In this document: piece after piece, positions 1 to 5,173 of the stretch
How positions within the stretch are numbered: the stretch's first letter is position 1
Layout of the letters: each line of letters begins with the position of its first letter
Source of the DNA: an uncultured Phaeodactylibacter sp.
GTDB lineage: Bacteria > Bacteroidota > Bacteroidia > Chitinophagales > Saprospiraceae
Assembly (NCBI GenBank): GCA_913062745.1
Contig: CAJXXJ010000326.1
Location: 1-5,173 of the forward strand
Direction: 5' to 3'
Length of the DNA: 5,173 nucleotides
Notes under the pieces: model-generated
Database searches by the model: none
Seen by the model: the letters and a program-made list of their open reading frames with translations, nothing else
What the model was told of the DNA's origin: nothing
Made by a program: the position numbers and the translations under genes

Positions 1-5
1 GGGCC

Positions 6-800
6 TTACCTTGGTTTGTGCAACATCAGTGTGTATAAATGCGGAGCCCCCCGCAGCTCCCGGCACTGCCAGCGGCCCGGCGCTACTTCCTCCATATTGG
101 GAAAGCAGTTGTAAGGCGAATACGGATACTCCTGAAAATCGCTCAGCACCAGCCCCGCCTGCAGCAAAGCACCGATGATCTCGCTCAGGCTATGGCTCCA
201 GGTATGCTCCGTGCGCAGCGTCCCCTCATCGGGCTGCGCGTAAGAGCCCGATGCCTGCTCGGTGTACGGCGCCCCTTCATTAAAATAGCTGTAAGCATAG
301 CGGCCGCTCTCAAAGTCGAACATATACATGCCCGGGTGAAACTCCGCCATAAAGAAGGTACCGCCGGGCTTGAGGTGCTCCGCCACTACCCTCCCCCATT
401 CTGATAATTCCGGCAGCCAGACAATAGTGCCGTAGGAGGTAAAGACGATGTCGAATGCCCGCTGCAGCTTGCCCCGCAGCTGCAGCACGTCAGATTGCAG
501 GAAGTGCGCAGATAAGCCCAGCTGTTCGTTCAGCTGCCGGGCCTGCTCAATGGCCTGTGCGGAAAAATCCACCCCGGTCACCTCCGCGCCCAGCCGCGCC
601 CACGACAGGCTGTCCTGGCCAAAATGGCACTGCAGATGCAACAGGCTTTTGCCATTGACATCTCCCAGCGCTTCCCGCTCTATCGGCTTTAGAGAGGAAG
701 CACCTGCCATAAAAGCTTCCATATCGTAGAAGGTGGTCTGCGGGTGAAACTGCGCCCAGTCATCCCAAAGTGCCTGATTGTCGTTGATGTAGTTTTGCAT
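6..800 (-). CDS. Class I SAM-dependent methyltransferase, substrate unknown
   Basis: A 264-residue protein with the order of a Rossmann-fold methyltransferase. The glycine-loop region is LLHLQCHFGQDS (about 53-64), where a cysteine-histidine pair replaces the usual glycines. VTGVDFS (74-80) supplies the acidic residue D78 expected to bind the SAM ribose. SDVL (103-106) carries the adenine-side Asp. FDIVFTSYGTIVWLPEL (115-131) is the motif IV strand and LKPGGTFFMAEFHP (143-156) the post-II/motif V region. The C-terminal 100 residues are rich in Tyr, Phe and Trp and probably form the substrate lid. The start is supported by an in-frame stop at 825-827, just upstream on the minus strand. The gene is divergent from DUF3467 and has no pathway partner here. 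No signal peptide or membrane segment is seen, so it is probably cytosolic. The fold is secure, but whether the substrate is a small molecule or a macromolecule cannot be read from the sequence. Confidence 0.9.
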   Translation of the reverse strand: MQNYINDNQALWDDWAQFHPQTTFYDMEAFMAGASSLKPIEREALGDVNGKSLLHLQCHFGQDSLSWARLGAEVTGVDFSAQAIEQARQLNEQLGLSAHFLQSDVLQLRGKLQRAFDIVFTSYGTIVWLPELSEWGRVVAEHLKPGGTFFMAEFHPGMYMFDFESGRYAYSYFNEGAPYTEQASGSYAQPDEGTLRTEHTWSHSLSEIIGALLQAGLVLSDFQEYPYSPYNCFPNMEEVAPGRWQCRELRGAPHLYTLMLHKPR

Positions 801-871
801 TGTGATTTGCGGCTTTGCTACAATTTATTTTATTTCACGCTCGTATTTCCGATATTGGAACTTTTTACCAT

Positions 872-902
872 CGAAAATAATTCCCGAACATGTCTGACCA
901 AA
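872..902 (-). promoter_or_regulatory. Candidate Bacteroidetes-type promoter for the methyltransferase
   Basis: Read on the minus strand, TTTG (899-902) is followed after 19 bases by TATTTTCG (872-879). This matches the Bacteroidetes pattern TTTG-N17-23-TAnnTTTG at all but one fixed position. It would place the transcription start near 865 and leave a leader of about 65 bases. The upstream box lies inside the first codons of the divergent DUF3467 gene, so polymerase binding here could interfere with that gene. This is a pattern match only. AT-rich gaps give such matches by chance fairly often. Confidence 0.35.
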
Positions 903-1213
903 AAGCTAAACAGGGCCAGAAAAAGATGAATATCGAACTGCCGGAAGATATCGCTGAAGGCACGTACTCTAACCTGGCCATTATCTCCCATTCCAATTCT
1001 GAATTTATCGTGGATTTTGTGCGCCTGGTACCGAATGTGCCCAAGGCTAAGGTAAAGTCCCGCATCATCCTGACGCCACAGCATGCCAAACGCCTGATGC
1101 GCGCTCTGGCCGACAACATCAACCGGTACGAAGCACAGCACGGCACTATCGCGGAAACGGACAGTGGAAATCTGCCGCCGATGAGTTTTAATACGCCGAA
1201 GGCACAAGCTTAG
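890..1213 (+). CDS. DUF3467 family protein
   Basis: A 107-residue protein that I recognise as DUF3467 from EGTYSNLAIISHSNSEF (23-39), the following VDFVRLVPNVPKAKVKSRI (41-59), and the helix LTPQHAKRLMRALADNINRYE (61-81). The family is small, common in Bacteroidota, and without an established biochemical function. The predicted layout is a lysine-rich disordered N-terminus (1-12), a beta-rich core (about 25-62), one amphipathic helix, and a disordered tail (about 85-107). There is no signal peptide or membrane segment. An in-frame TAA at 878-880 bounds the start. Met13 (position 926) is an alternative start that would remove the basic tail, but the first ATG is preferred because such basic N-termini are plausible for the family. 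It stands alone: divergent from the methyltransferase and convergent with ctlX. From memory, relatives often follow rpoC in Bacteroidota, but no RNA polymerase gene is present here. Confidence 0.9.
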   Translation: MSDQKAKQGQKKMNIELPEDIAEGTYSNLAIISHSNSEFIVDFVRLVPNVPKAKVKSRIILTPQHAKRLMRALADNINRYEAQHGTIAETDSGNLPPMSFNTPKAQA

Positions 1214-1234
1214 AGAAGGGGGAATTTAGAAGTG

Positions 1235-1280
1235 GGAAGTGGGAAGTGGGAAAATTTCCGAATTCCCATTTCCCATTTCC
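1235..1280. repeat. 7-base-phased inverted repeat between convergent genes
   Basis: The left arm (1235-1252) contains GTGGGAA units repeated every 7 bases; the perfect tandem runs from 1232. The right arm (1263-1280) is TTCCCATTTCCCATTTCC. As plus-strand RNA the arms form an 18-bp stem with two G-U wobbles (1239/1276 and 1246/1269) and a 10-base loop (1253-1262). On the minus strand the same two positions become C-A mismatches, so the structure is better in the plus direction, as the end of the DUF3467 transcript. No T-tract follows, so it is not a standard intrinsic terminator. It could act as a transcript-end stabiliser, or it may be one copy of a dispersed intergenic repeat. Confidence 0.75.
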
Positions 1281-1286
1281 GATCTC

Positions 1287-2216
1287 CTAACCTCCCCGCT
1301 CCTCCAGGAATATCTCAGCCATCATACAGCGGGCGCTGCCGCCGCCGTGCTGTTCTATGGTATACAGCGGGCTGTGCAGGATGCGGGTATGTTGCTCAAT
1401 TTGCCGGATTTGCGCTTCCGTCAGCGACTTATAGGCCTGTTCTGACATAACGAGGTGAGGCGTGCCATCCTGCGACTGCACCTGCAGCATGTTGCCGGCG
1501 AAAGCCATCATCTGAGCGAGAGCAATCTCAATAACCGCTTTGTCCGTGGCGGCAAATTTATCCAGCAGCATCTCGCGCTCCTGCTTATCCGAAACGGACT
1601 CCAGGCAGATGACCACAAAGCTCGTCCCCAGAGCCATCATTACATTGGTGTGGTAAATTTGCTTATTATCGCCATCTACTGCGGTGAAAGCAATTTTCTC
1701 GAAGCCCATACGCTCACAGTATTCCGTAAGCAGTGAATCGTCAGTACGGGGGCTGAGGCAGGCGTAAGCCAGCTTGTTGGGGCGGTCCAGGATCAGGCTG
1801 CCGGTACCTTCCAGAAAGCGGTTGTTCTCTTCGGCTCCTTCGAAGTGCAGGCGCTCCGTCATGCGAAAGCGGCGGGCGAGGCTCTGCAGAATATCTTCCC
1901 GCCGTTCGTGGCGGCGCGTCGGGGCATTCATCGGGTAGGTGACCACCCGGCCGTCTTCGTGAAAAGTGACCCAGTTGTTGGGGAAGACAGCATCCGGTTT
2001 AGCCGGCTGCTCGCTGTCGTCCACCACATGTACGTTGACGCCCGCATTGCGGAGCCGGTGTACCATTTCGTCAAATTCTTTGACAGCACGGTCGCGTACT
2101 TCGAGCGCAGTCAGGTCCGGGTTGACAGACTGAAAGGCATTATTACCTGCTGTTTCCTGATTGTACCCGAAACTCACTGGCCGGACCATCAGGATGTGAG
2201 AAGTGATTTGCTGCAT
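1287..2216 (-). CDS. ctlX: CtlX-like citrulline/arginine-type hydrolase (amidinotransferase fold)
   Basis: A 309-residue enzyme of the amidinotransferase/dimethylarginine dimethylaminohydrolase superfamily, closest to the group named citrulline utilization hydrolase CtlX. Visible signatures are MVRPVSFGYNQETAGNNAFQ (10-29), the substrate-loop motif DAVFPNNW (75-82), LEGTGS (135-140) with the acidic residue E136, RTD (157-159), the catalytic histidine in YHTNVMM (H189), and the nucleophilic cysteine in GGGSARCMMAEI (C297). The catalytic set appears complete. Members cleave the C-N bond of guanidino or ureido compounds through a Cys-thiouronium intermediate. The exact substrate (citrulline, arginine or a methylated derivative) is inferred from family naming only. 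TAA (2217-2219) lies directly before the ATG in frame, which fixes the start. No arginine- or citrulline-pathway gene is adjacent. It lies downstream of hemH on the same strand, but a 146-base structured gap separates them, so co-transcription is doubtful. Confidence 0.88.
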   Translation of the reverse strand: MQQITSHILMVRPVSFGYNQETAGNNAFQSVNPDLTALEVRDRAVKEFDEMVHRLRNAGVNVHVVDDSEQPAKPDAVFPNNWVTFHEDGRVVTYPMNAPTRRHERREDILQSLARRFRMTERLHFEGAEENNRFLEGTGSLILDRPNKLAYACLSPRTDDSLLTEYCERMGFEKIAFTAVDGDNKQIYHTNVMMALGTSFVVICLESVSDKQEREMLLDKFAATDKAVIEIALAQMMAFAGNMLQVQSQDGTPHLVMSEQAYKSLTEAQIRQIEQHTRILHSPLYTIEQHGGGSARCMMAEIFLEERGG

Positions 2217-2243
2217 TTAATGGATGTTTGGTTTCGGGGCTCA

Positions 2244-2333
2244 GCTTGAAAAAGGGAACTTCACCAAAAGAAACGGCGTATCTCATACACGCTTAAAACC
2301 GTTGAAATGTTTTTTCACGTTCCCTTTTTCAGC
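2244..2333. repeat. Long-range inverted repeat with nested hairpins in the hemH-ctlX gap
   Basis: GAAAAAGGGAAC (2248-2259) is exactly complementary to GTTCCCTTTTTC (2319-2330). The pairing extends by GCT (2244-2246) with AGC (2331-2333) across one bulged T, giving 15 bp. The 59-base interior holds AACGG (2272-2276) with CCGTT (2299-2303), enclosing GCGT/ACGC (2276-2279 and 2289-2292; the shared base 2276 allows only one of the overlapping pairs). It also holds TGAAA/TTTCA (2303-2307 and 2313-2317). On the minus strand it lies after the hemH stop and before the ctlX start. It may be a hemH 3' terminator, with A5 and T5 flanking GC-containing arms, or a structured ctlX leader. No known riboswitch was recognised. 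Confidence 0.6.
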
Positions 2334-2362
2334 GGCTAAAATATTTAATTCCTTCCACATTA

Positions 2363-3391
2363 CTAGGAATACTCTCCAACTAAATCGGCCACTGTTTGAA
2401 TCCACCGGGGGTCATCGTTCAGGCTGGGCACCAGGTCTACCTGTTCGCCGCCCATCTCCTCGAACTCTTCCTGATACTCGGTGCCGATCTCCACGATAGT
2501 CTCCAGGCAGTCCGCCACGAAAGCCGGGCTAAATACCAGCAGCCGCTTCGCGCCTTTCTCCGCTTGCTCCTCAATGATGGTACTGGTGTAAGGCTGTGCC
2601 CACTCTTCCGGCCCGAGCCGGCTCTGGAAAGCAGTGGTGTACTGCTCAGGCTTCAGTTCCAGTTTGGCTGCTATGGCCCGGGTGGTGGCGTGGCACTGTG
2701 CGGAGTAGCAAAACTGGTTGACTGCCGAAATGCGCTGACAGCAGTCCTTTGCCTTGGTGCAATACTTGCCGGAAGCATCGGCCCGGCGCAGCTGCCGCTT
2801 GGGCAGGCCGTGATAGCTGAATATAATATGGTCATAGTGGCCAAGGTCAAATTTGCGGGCATTATCCGCAAACACCTCGATCATCTCCGGGCGGTCGTAG
2901 TAAGAATTGATAAACTTGACGTCCGGAATATTTTGCTGCTTACGCAGCAGGCGCATCACCTCGTCGTGTACAGAACCCGTGGTGGCGGAAGCGTACTGCG
3001 GAAACATAGGGAAGACGATAATTTCGGACACCCGCGCGTCTTCCAGTTTTTGCAGGGCGTGGCCAATAGAGGGGTTTTGGTAGCGCATAGCCAGTTCCAC
3101 CACATAATCCGGCCCCAGAATCTCCTGCACGCCGGCCTGTACCCGCTCGCCGTAGAATTTCAGGGGCGAGCCCTCTTCGGTCCACAGCATTTTGTATAGC
3201 TTTGAGGAACTACCGGAACGGAAAGGGGCAATAATTCCCCGTACCAGCAAGTTACGGGCTAACCAGGGGTAGTCAATCACCCGTGGGTCGAGCAGGAACT
3301 GCTTCAAATAACGGTATACCGCTCCGCGGGAGGGGTCATCCGGGGTGCCCAGGTTAACCAGTAAGACGCCTTTTTTTCCAATTTTTGCCAT
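2363..3391 (-). CDS. hemH: Ferrochelatase (protoporphyrin ferrochelatase)
   Basis: A 342-residue ferrochelatase that inserts ferrous iron into a porphyrin in haem synthesis. The N-terminal GVLLVNLGTPD (8-18) and YLKQFLLDPRVID (28-40) are typical. So are GSPLKFY (74-80), FPMFPQYASATTGS (127-140) and the active-site histidine in SYHGLPKRQL (H194). SPAFVADCLETIVEI (288-302) carries the conserved Glu (E297) that pairs with the histidine. An internal segment has five cysteines: C211, C217, C218, C228 and C233. A group of microbial ferrochelatases, including that of Myxococcus xanthus, binds a [2Fe-2S] cluster through four cysteines in an internal stretch of about 20 residues, and this segment fits that class. 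The C-terminus has no cysteines or membrane anchor, so the enzyme is probably soluble or peripheral. The gene ends in tandem stops (TAG then TAA). It is divergent from surE, and no other haem gene is adjacent. Whether the physiological substrate is protoporphyrin IX or coproporphyrin III is not decided by sequence alone. Confidence 0.96.
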   Translation of the reverse strand: MAKIGKKGVLLVNLGTPDDPSRGAVYRYLKQFLLDPRVIDYPWLARNLLVRGIIAPFRSGSSSKLYKMLWTEEGSPLKFYGERVQAGVQEILGPDYVVELAMRYQNPSIGHALQKLEDARVSEIIVFPMFPQYASATTGSVHDEVMRLLRKQQNIPDVKFINSYYDRPEMIEVFADNARKFDLGHYDHIIFSYHGLPKRQLRRADASGKYCTKAKDCCQRISAVNQFCYSAQCHATTRAIAAKLELKPEQYTTAFQSRLGPEEWAQPYTSTIIEEQAEKGAKRLLVFSPAFVADCLETIVEIGTEYQEEFEEMGGEQVDLVPSLNDDPRWIQTVADLVGEYS

Positions 3392-3429
3392 ACCTGTAGA
3401 ATTCGTTTTTTTCGGAAAATGAACACGGC

Positions 3430-3453
3430 GGGCAGTATGAAGTTTATCTGCCC
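3430..3453. repeat. Small inverted repeat in the hemH-surE divergent gap
   Basis: GGGCAG (3430-3435) and CTGCCC (3448-3453) form a 6-bp stem with a 12-base loop. The position is upstream of both genes. In the hemH direction it would fall in the 5' leader if transcription starts further upstream. It could be an operator or leader hairpin, but six pairs are weak evidence. Confidence 0.3.
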
Positions 3454-3483
3454 TTTATTTTATGGCCAATAACTGTATTTTTG
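3454..3483 (+). promoter_or_regulatory. Candidate Bacteroidetes-type promoter for surE operon
   Basis: TATTTTTG (3476-3483) matches the Bacteroidetes -7 consensus TAnnTTTG exactly. TTTA (3454-3457), 18 bases upstream, is a one-mismatch version of the -33 TTTG box. The predicted start near 3489 would leave a short leader of about 13 bases before the surE ATG at 3503, which is in keeping with the absence of a clear Shine-Dalgarno sequence. Confidence 0.5.
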
Positions 3484-3486
3484 GCC
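3464..3486. promoter_or_regulatory. Operator-like inverted repeat over the surE promoter
   Basis: GGCCAA (3464-3469) and TTGGCC (3481-3486) are perfect 6-base arms around an 11-base spacer. Centre-to-centre spacing is 17 bases, more than one and a half helical turns. The right arm overlaps the predicted -7 box of surE. It could be a dimeric regulator site affecting surE and perhaps the divergent hemH. No regulator is known to me for this site, and chance occurrence is possible. Confidence 0.3.
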
Positions 3487-3502
3487 CAATCAAAAAGTAT
3501 CC

Positions 3503-4276
3503 ATGGAAAAACCGCTCATTTTAGTCACCAACGACGATGGCATCACCGCACCGGGCATCCGTGCGCTGGTCGATGTCGCTATGGAATTGGGAGACGTTGT
3601 CGTCGTCGCCCCGGACTCCCCCCAATCCGGCATGGGGCACGCGATCACCATCAGCGACCCCATCCGCCTGCACCCCAATGACCGGGTCTTCGAAGGGCTG
3701 GAGTCCTACGAGTGCTCCGGCACGCCGGTCGACTGCGTCAAGCTGGCCAAGCACGTCGTGCTGAAAGACCGCAAGCCGGATATTTGCCTGTCCGGCATCA
3801 ACCACGGCTCCAACGCTTCTATCAATATCATCTACTCCGGCACCCTTTCCGCTGCTATGGAAGCCAGCCTGGAGGGTATCCCGAGTATTGGCTTCAGCCT
3901 GCTCGACTACTCCTATGAGGCTAATTTCGAAGCCTGCAAACCCTACGTGCGCGAACTGATCGAATGGGTGCTGAAGCACGGCCTGGACGAAGGCAGCCTG
4001 CTGAATGTCAACATCCCTGCCCTGCCCTACGACGAGCTGAAGGGGCTCAGGGTCTGCCGTCAGGCCGATGCGCGCTGGAAGGAAGAATTTACCGAAGCGC
4101 AGGACCCGCGCGGCCAAAAATACTACTGGCTCACCGGCCGCTTTTCCAACGATGACAAAGCGGATGATACCGACATCTGGGCGCTGGAAAACAATTACAT
4201 CTCCGTGGTGCCTTCCATGCACGACCTGACGAACTACCGGGCGCTGAAAACCTTAAAGGCAATAGAAAACCTGTAA
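3503..4276 (+). CDS. surE: 5'/3'-nucleotidase SurE
   Basis: A 257-residue protein, the usual length for SurE, a metal-dependent phosphatase that removes phosphate from nucleoside monophosphates and some polyphosphates in the cytosol. The N-terminal LVTNDDGITAPGI (7-19) supplies metal ligands D11 and D12. DSPQSGMGHAIT (38-49) contributes S42, and CLSGINHGSN (95-104) contributes N100. SGTPVDCVK (72-80) and YSGTLSAAMEA (111-121) complete the family pattern, and LLNVNIP (166-172) marks the start of the C-terminal dimerisation part. All expected active-site residues are present. It is the first gene of a run in which the next start is 9 bases after its stop, with lpxB following. The nearby consensus promoter makes it the probable operon leader. 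A functional tie to lipid A synthesis is not evident, and the linkage may simply be conserved co-expression. Confidence 0.97.
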   Translation: MEKPLILVTNDDGITAPGIRALVDVAMELGDVVVVAPDSPQSGMGHAITISDPIRLHPNDRVFEGLESYECSGTPVDCVKLAKHVVLKDRKPDICLSGINHGSNASINIIYSGTLSAAMEASLEGIPSIGFSLLDYSYEANFEACKPYVRELIEWVLKHGLDEGSLLNVNIPALPYDELKGLRVCRQADARWKEEFTEAQDPRGQKYYWLTGRFSNDDKADDTDIWALENNYISVVPSMHDLTNYRALKTLKAIENL

Positions 4277-4285
4277 ATTACTGGT

Positions 4286-4588
4286 ATGCTGAATAAAAAT
4301 TCTCTGCTCCTGGGCCTGGGCCTGGGGCTGCTGCTGCCCACTGTCGGCTTTCTGCTCATCTACTTTGGCTATACGCAACTGGAGGAAGCCGGCCTGGTCA
4401 GCGAGCGTGGTTTTTCCAACTATTTTCGGGAGCGCACCTCAGCGGTGATTGCAATCTGCCTCAACCTCATCCCGCTCAACCTCTTCATGAAGCGGCGGGC
4501 CACACAGTCTATGCGCGGCATCGTGTTGTCTACCATCGTGCTCGTAGTCATCTGGGTGATTTACTTCGGCCAATACATCCTTTCATGA
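4286..4588 (+). CDS. Small three-helix inner-membrane protein between surE and lpxB
   Basis: A 100-residue hydrophobic protein of unrecognised family. Hydrophobic stretches at about 6-28, 52-68 and 78-97 predict three membrane helices. The charged loop 32-50 (E33, E34, E40, R41, R48, E49, R50) lies between the first two. The basic KRR (69-71) lies between the last two, so the positive-inside rule places the N-terminus and second loop in the cytoplasm and the C-terminus in the periplasm. The first helix is a Gly-Leu alternation encoded by three copies of CCTGGG (4309-4326). There is no cleavable signal peptide and no catalytic motif. The gene starts 9 bases after surE and overlaps lpxB by ATGA, so it is real and probably translationally coupled to lpxB. 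A role at the membrane alongside LpxB, which is a peripheral inner-membrane enzyme, is inference from position only. Confidence 0.82.
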   Translation: MLNKNSLLLGLGLGLLLPTVGFLLIYFGYTQLEEAGLVSERGFSNYFRERTSAVIAICLNLIPLNLFMKRRATQSMRGIVLSTIVLVVIWVIYFGQYILS

Positions 4589-5173
4589 AGTACTACCTTA
4601 TTGCCGGAGAAGCATCCGGCGACCTGCACGGCAGCAACCTGATGAAGGGCCTAAAGCAATCTGACCAGGCGGCCCGCTTCCGCTGCTGGGGCGGCGACCT
4701 GATGCAGGCTGCCGGCGGCGATCTGATCAAGCACTACCGCGACCTGGCCTTCATGGGCTTTTGGGAAGTGCTGGTCAATATCCGCACCATACTCGGCAAC
4801 ATCCGCTTTTGCAAACAGGATATCGAGCAGTACGAGCCGGATGTGCTGATCCTCATCGATTACCCGGGCTTCAACCTGCGCATCGCCAAATGGGCCAGGG
4901 CGCGCGGTATCCGGGTGTTCTACTATATCTCTCCGCAAATCTGGGCCTGGCACAGCAGCCGGGTACACGGCATCAAGAAGAGCGTGGACCGCATGTTTGT
5001 CATCCTGCCCTTTGAGGCCGATTTCTACAGGAAGTACGACTACGACGTGGACTTCATCGGGCACCCGCTCATGGACATCATCCCTTCTTTTGAGGCTCCG
5101 CCCGGCTTTCGCCAAAAACACGGACTGGACGAGCGCCCCATTATTGCTCTGCTGCCCGGCAGCCGCAAACAGG
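4585..5173 (+). CDS. lpxB: Lipid-A-disaccharide synthase, N-terminal part (cut by window end)
   Basis: An open frame of 196 codons running off the window, so about half of a normal LpxB of about 370-380 residues. LpxB joins UDP-2,3-diacylglucosamine to lipid X (the monophosphate) to form the lipid A disaccharide at the cytoplasmic face of the inner membrane. The start MKYYLIAGEASGDLHGS contains the hallmark AGEASGD (7-13). It is followed by GGDLMQAAGG (36-45), FMGFWEVL (56-63), IDYPGFN (91-97) with the conserved acidic D92, YYISPQIWAW (113-122), LPFE (141-144), FIGHPL (157-162) and LLPGSRKQ (189-196), the start of the nucleotide-sugar-binding half. The ATG overlaps the stop of the membrane-protein gene (ATGA), implying translational coupling within the surE operon. 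Its presence indicates a Gram-negative envelope with lipid A. No frameshift is seen in the visible part. Confidence 0.96.
   Translation, partial: MKYYLIAGEASGDLHGSNLMKGLKQSDQAARFRCWGGDLMQAAGGDLIKHYRDLAFMGFWEVLVNIRTILGNIRFCKQDIEQYEPDVLILIDYPGFNLRIAKWARARGIRVFYYISPQIWAWHSSRVHGIKKSVDRMFVILPFEADFYRKYDYDVDFIGHPLMDIIPSFEAPPGFRQKHGLDERPIIALLPGSRKQ

Noticed and set aside
1232..1250. Tandem GTGGGAA units as a possible CRISPR or minisatellite array
   Set aside because: Units are only 7 bases, without spacers, and only about three copies. They are better described as one arm of a hairpin.
2396..3199. Long 267-codon open frame on the plus strand opposite hemH
   Set aside because: It is the antisense shadow of a clear ferrochelatase gene. 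The protein has no recognisable domain, and such frames are common opposite GC-rich genes.
3430..3463. GGGCAG/CTGCCC hairpin followed by a T-rich stretch as an intrinsic terminator
   Set aside because: No gene ends here on the plus strand, since both neighbours start from this gap. A terminator would make sense only as an attenuator, and the 6-bp stem is too weak to claim that.
3521..4222. 233-codon open frame on the minus strand opposite surE
   Set aside because: It is the antisense shadow of surE, whose full set of family motifs is on the plus strand. The composition looks like reverse-complement translation and no family is recognised.
4309..4336. Three CCTGGG copies followed by GCTGCTGCTG as a phase-variable tract
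   Set aside because: Hexamer or trimer slippage would stay in frame and only change the length of the Gly-Leu-rich first membrane helix. The tract is short, so on/off switching is unlikely.
4651..5121. 156-codon minus-strand frame and an 84-codon plus-strand frame inside lpxB
   Set aside because: Both overlap the lpxB reading frame, which shows conserved LpxB motifs throughout. The other frames show none.

Overview
The window looks like chromosomal DNA from a Bacteroidota bacterium with moderately GC-rich genes and AT-rich gaps. The evidence is a DUF3467 protein, the order surE / small membrane protein / lpxB, starts without clear Shine-Dalgarno sequences, and upstream boxes of the Bacteroidetes sigma type (TTTG then TAnnTTTG). 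A member of Saprospiria would fit the base composition, but that placement is inference. No mobile element, CRISPR array, tRNA or rRNA is visible, and no gap between genes exceeds about 150 bases.

Layout. Positions 6-800 (minus) encode a class I SAM-dependent methyltransferase of unknown substrate. It is divergent from a small DUF3467 gene at 890-1213 (plus). DUF3467 converges on a CtlX-type amidinotransferase-fold hydrolase at 1287-2216 (minus), and the 73-base gap holds a 7-base-phased inverted repeat. Upstream of ctlX, on the same strand, is hemH (ferrochelatase, 2363-3391). The 146-base gap between these two holds a 15-bp long-range inverted repeat enclosing smaller hairpins. hemH is divergent from surE (3503-4276, plus), which starts a tight run: surE, a 100-residue three-helix membrane protein (4286-4588), and lpxB (from 4585, cut by the window end). 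lpxB overlaps the membrane-protein gene by ATGA.

How the genes relate. The products are mostly housekeeping enzymes: haem synthesis (HemH), nucleotide phosphatase (SurE), lipid A synthesis (LpxB), guanidino/ureido compound hydrolysis (CtlX) and an orphan methyltransferase. Only surE-membrane protein-lpxB looks like an operon. The other genes appear to be single transcription units.

I do not see a convincing new multi-gene system. The points most worth a second look are the two structured intergenic repeats, the cysteine-rich insert in ferrochelatase that fits an internal [2Fe-2S] site, and the uncharacterised membrane protein coupled to lpxB.
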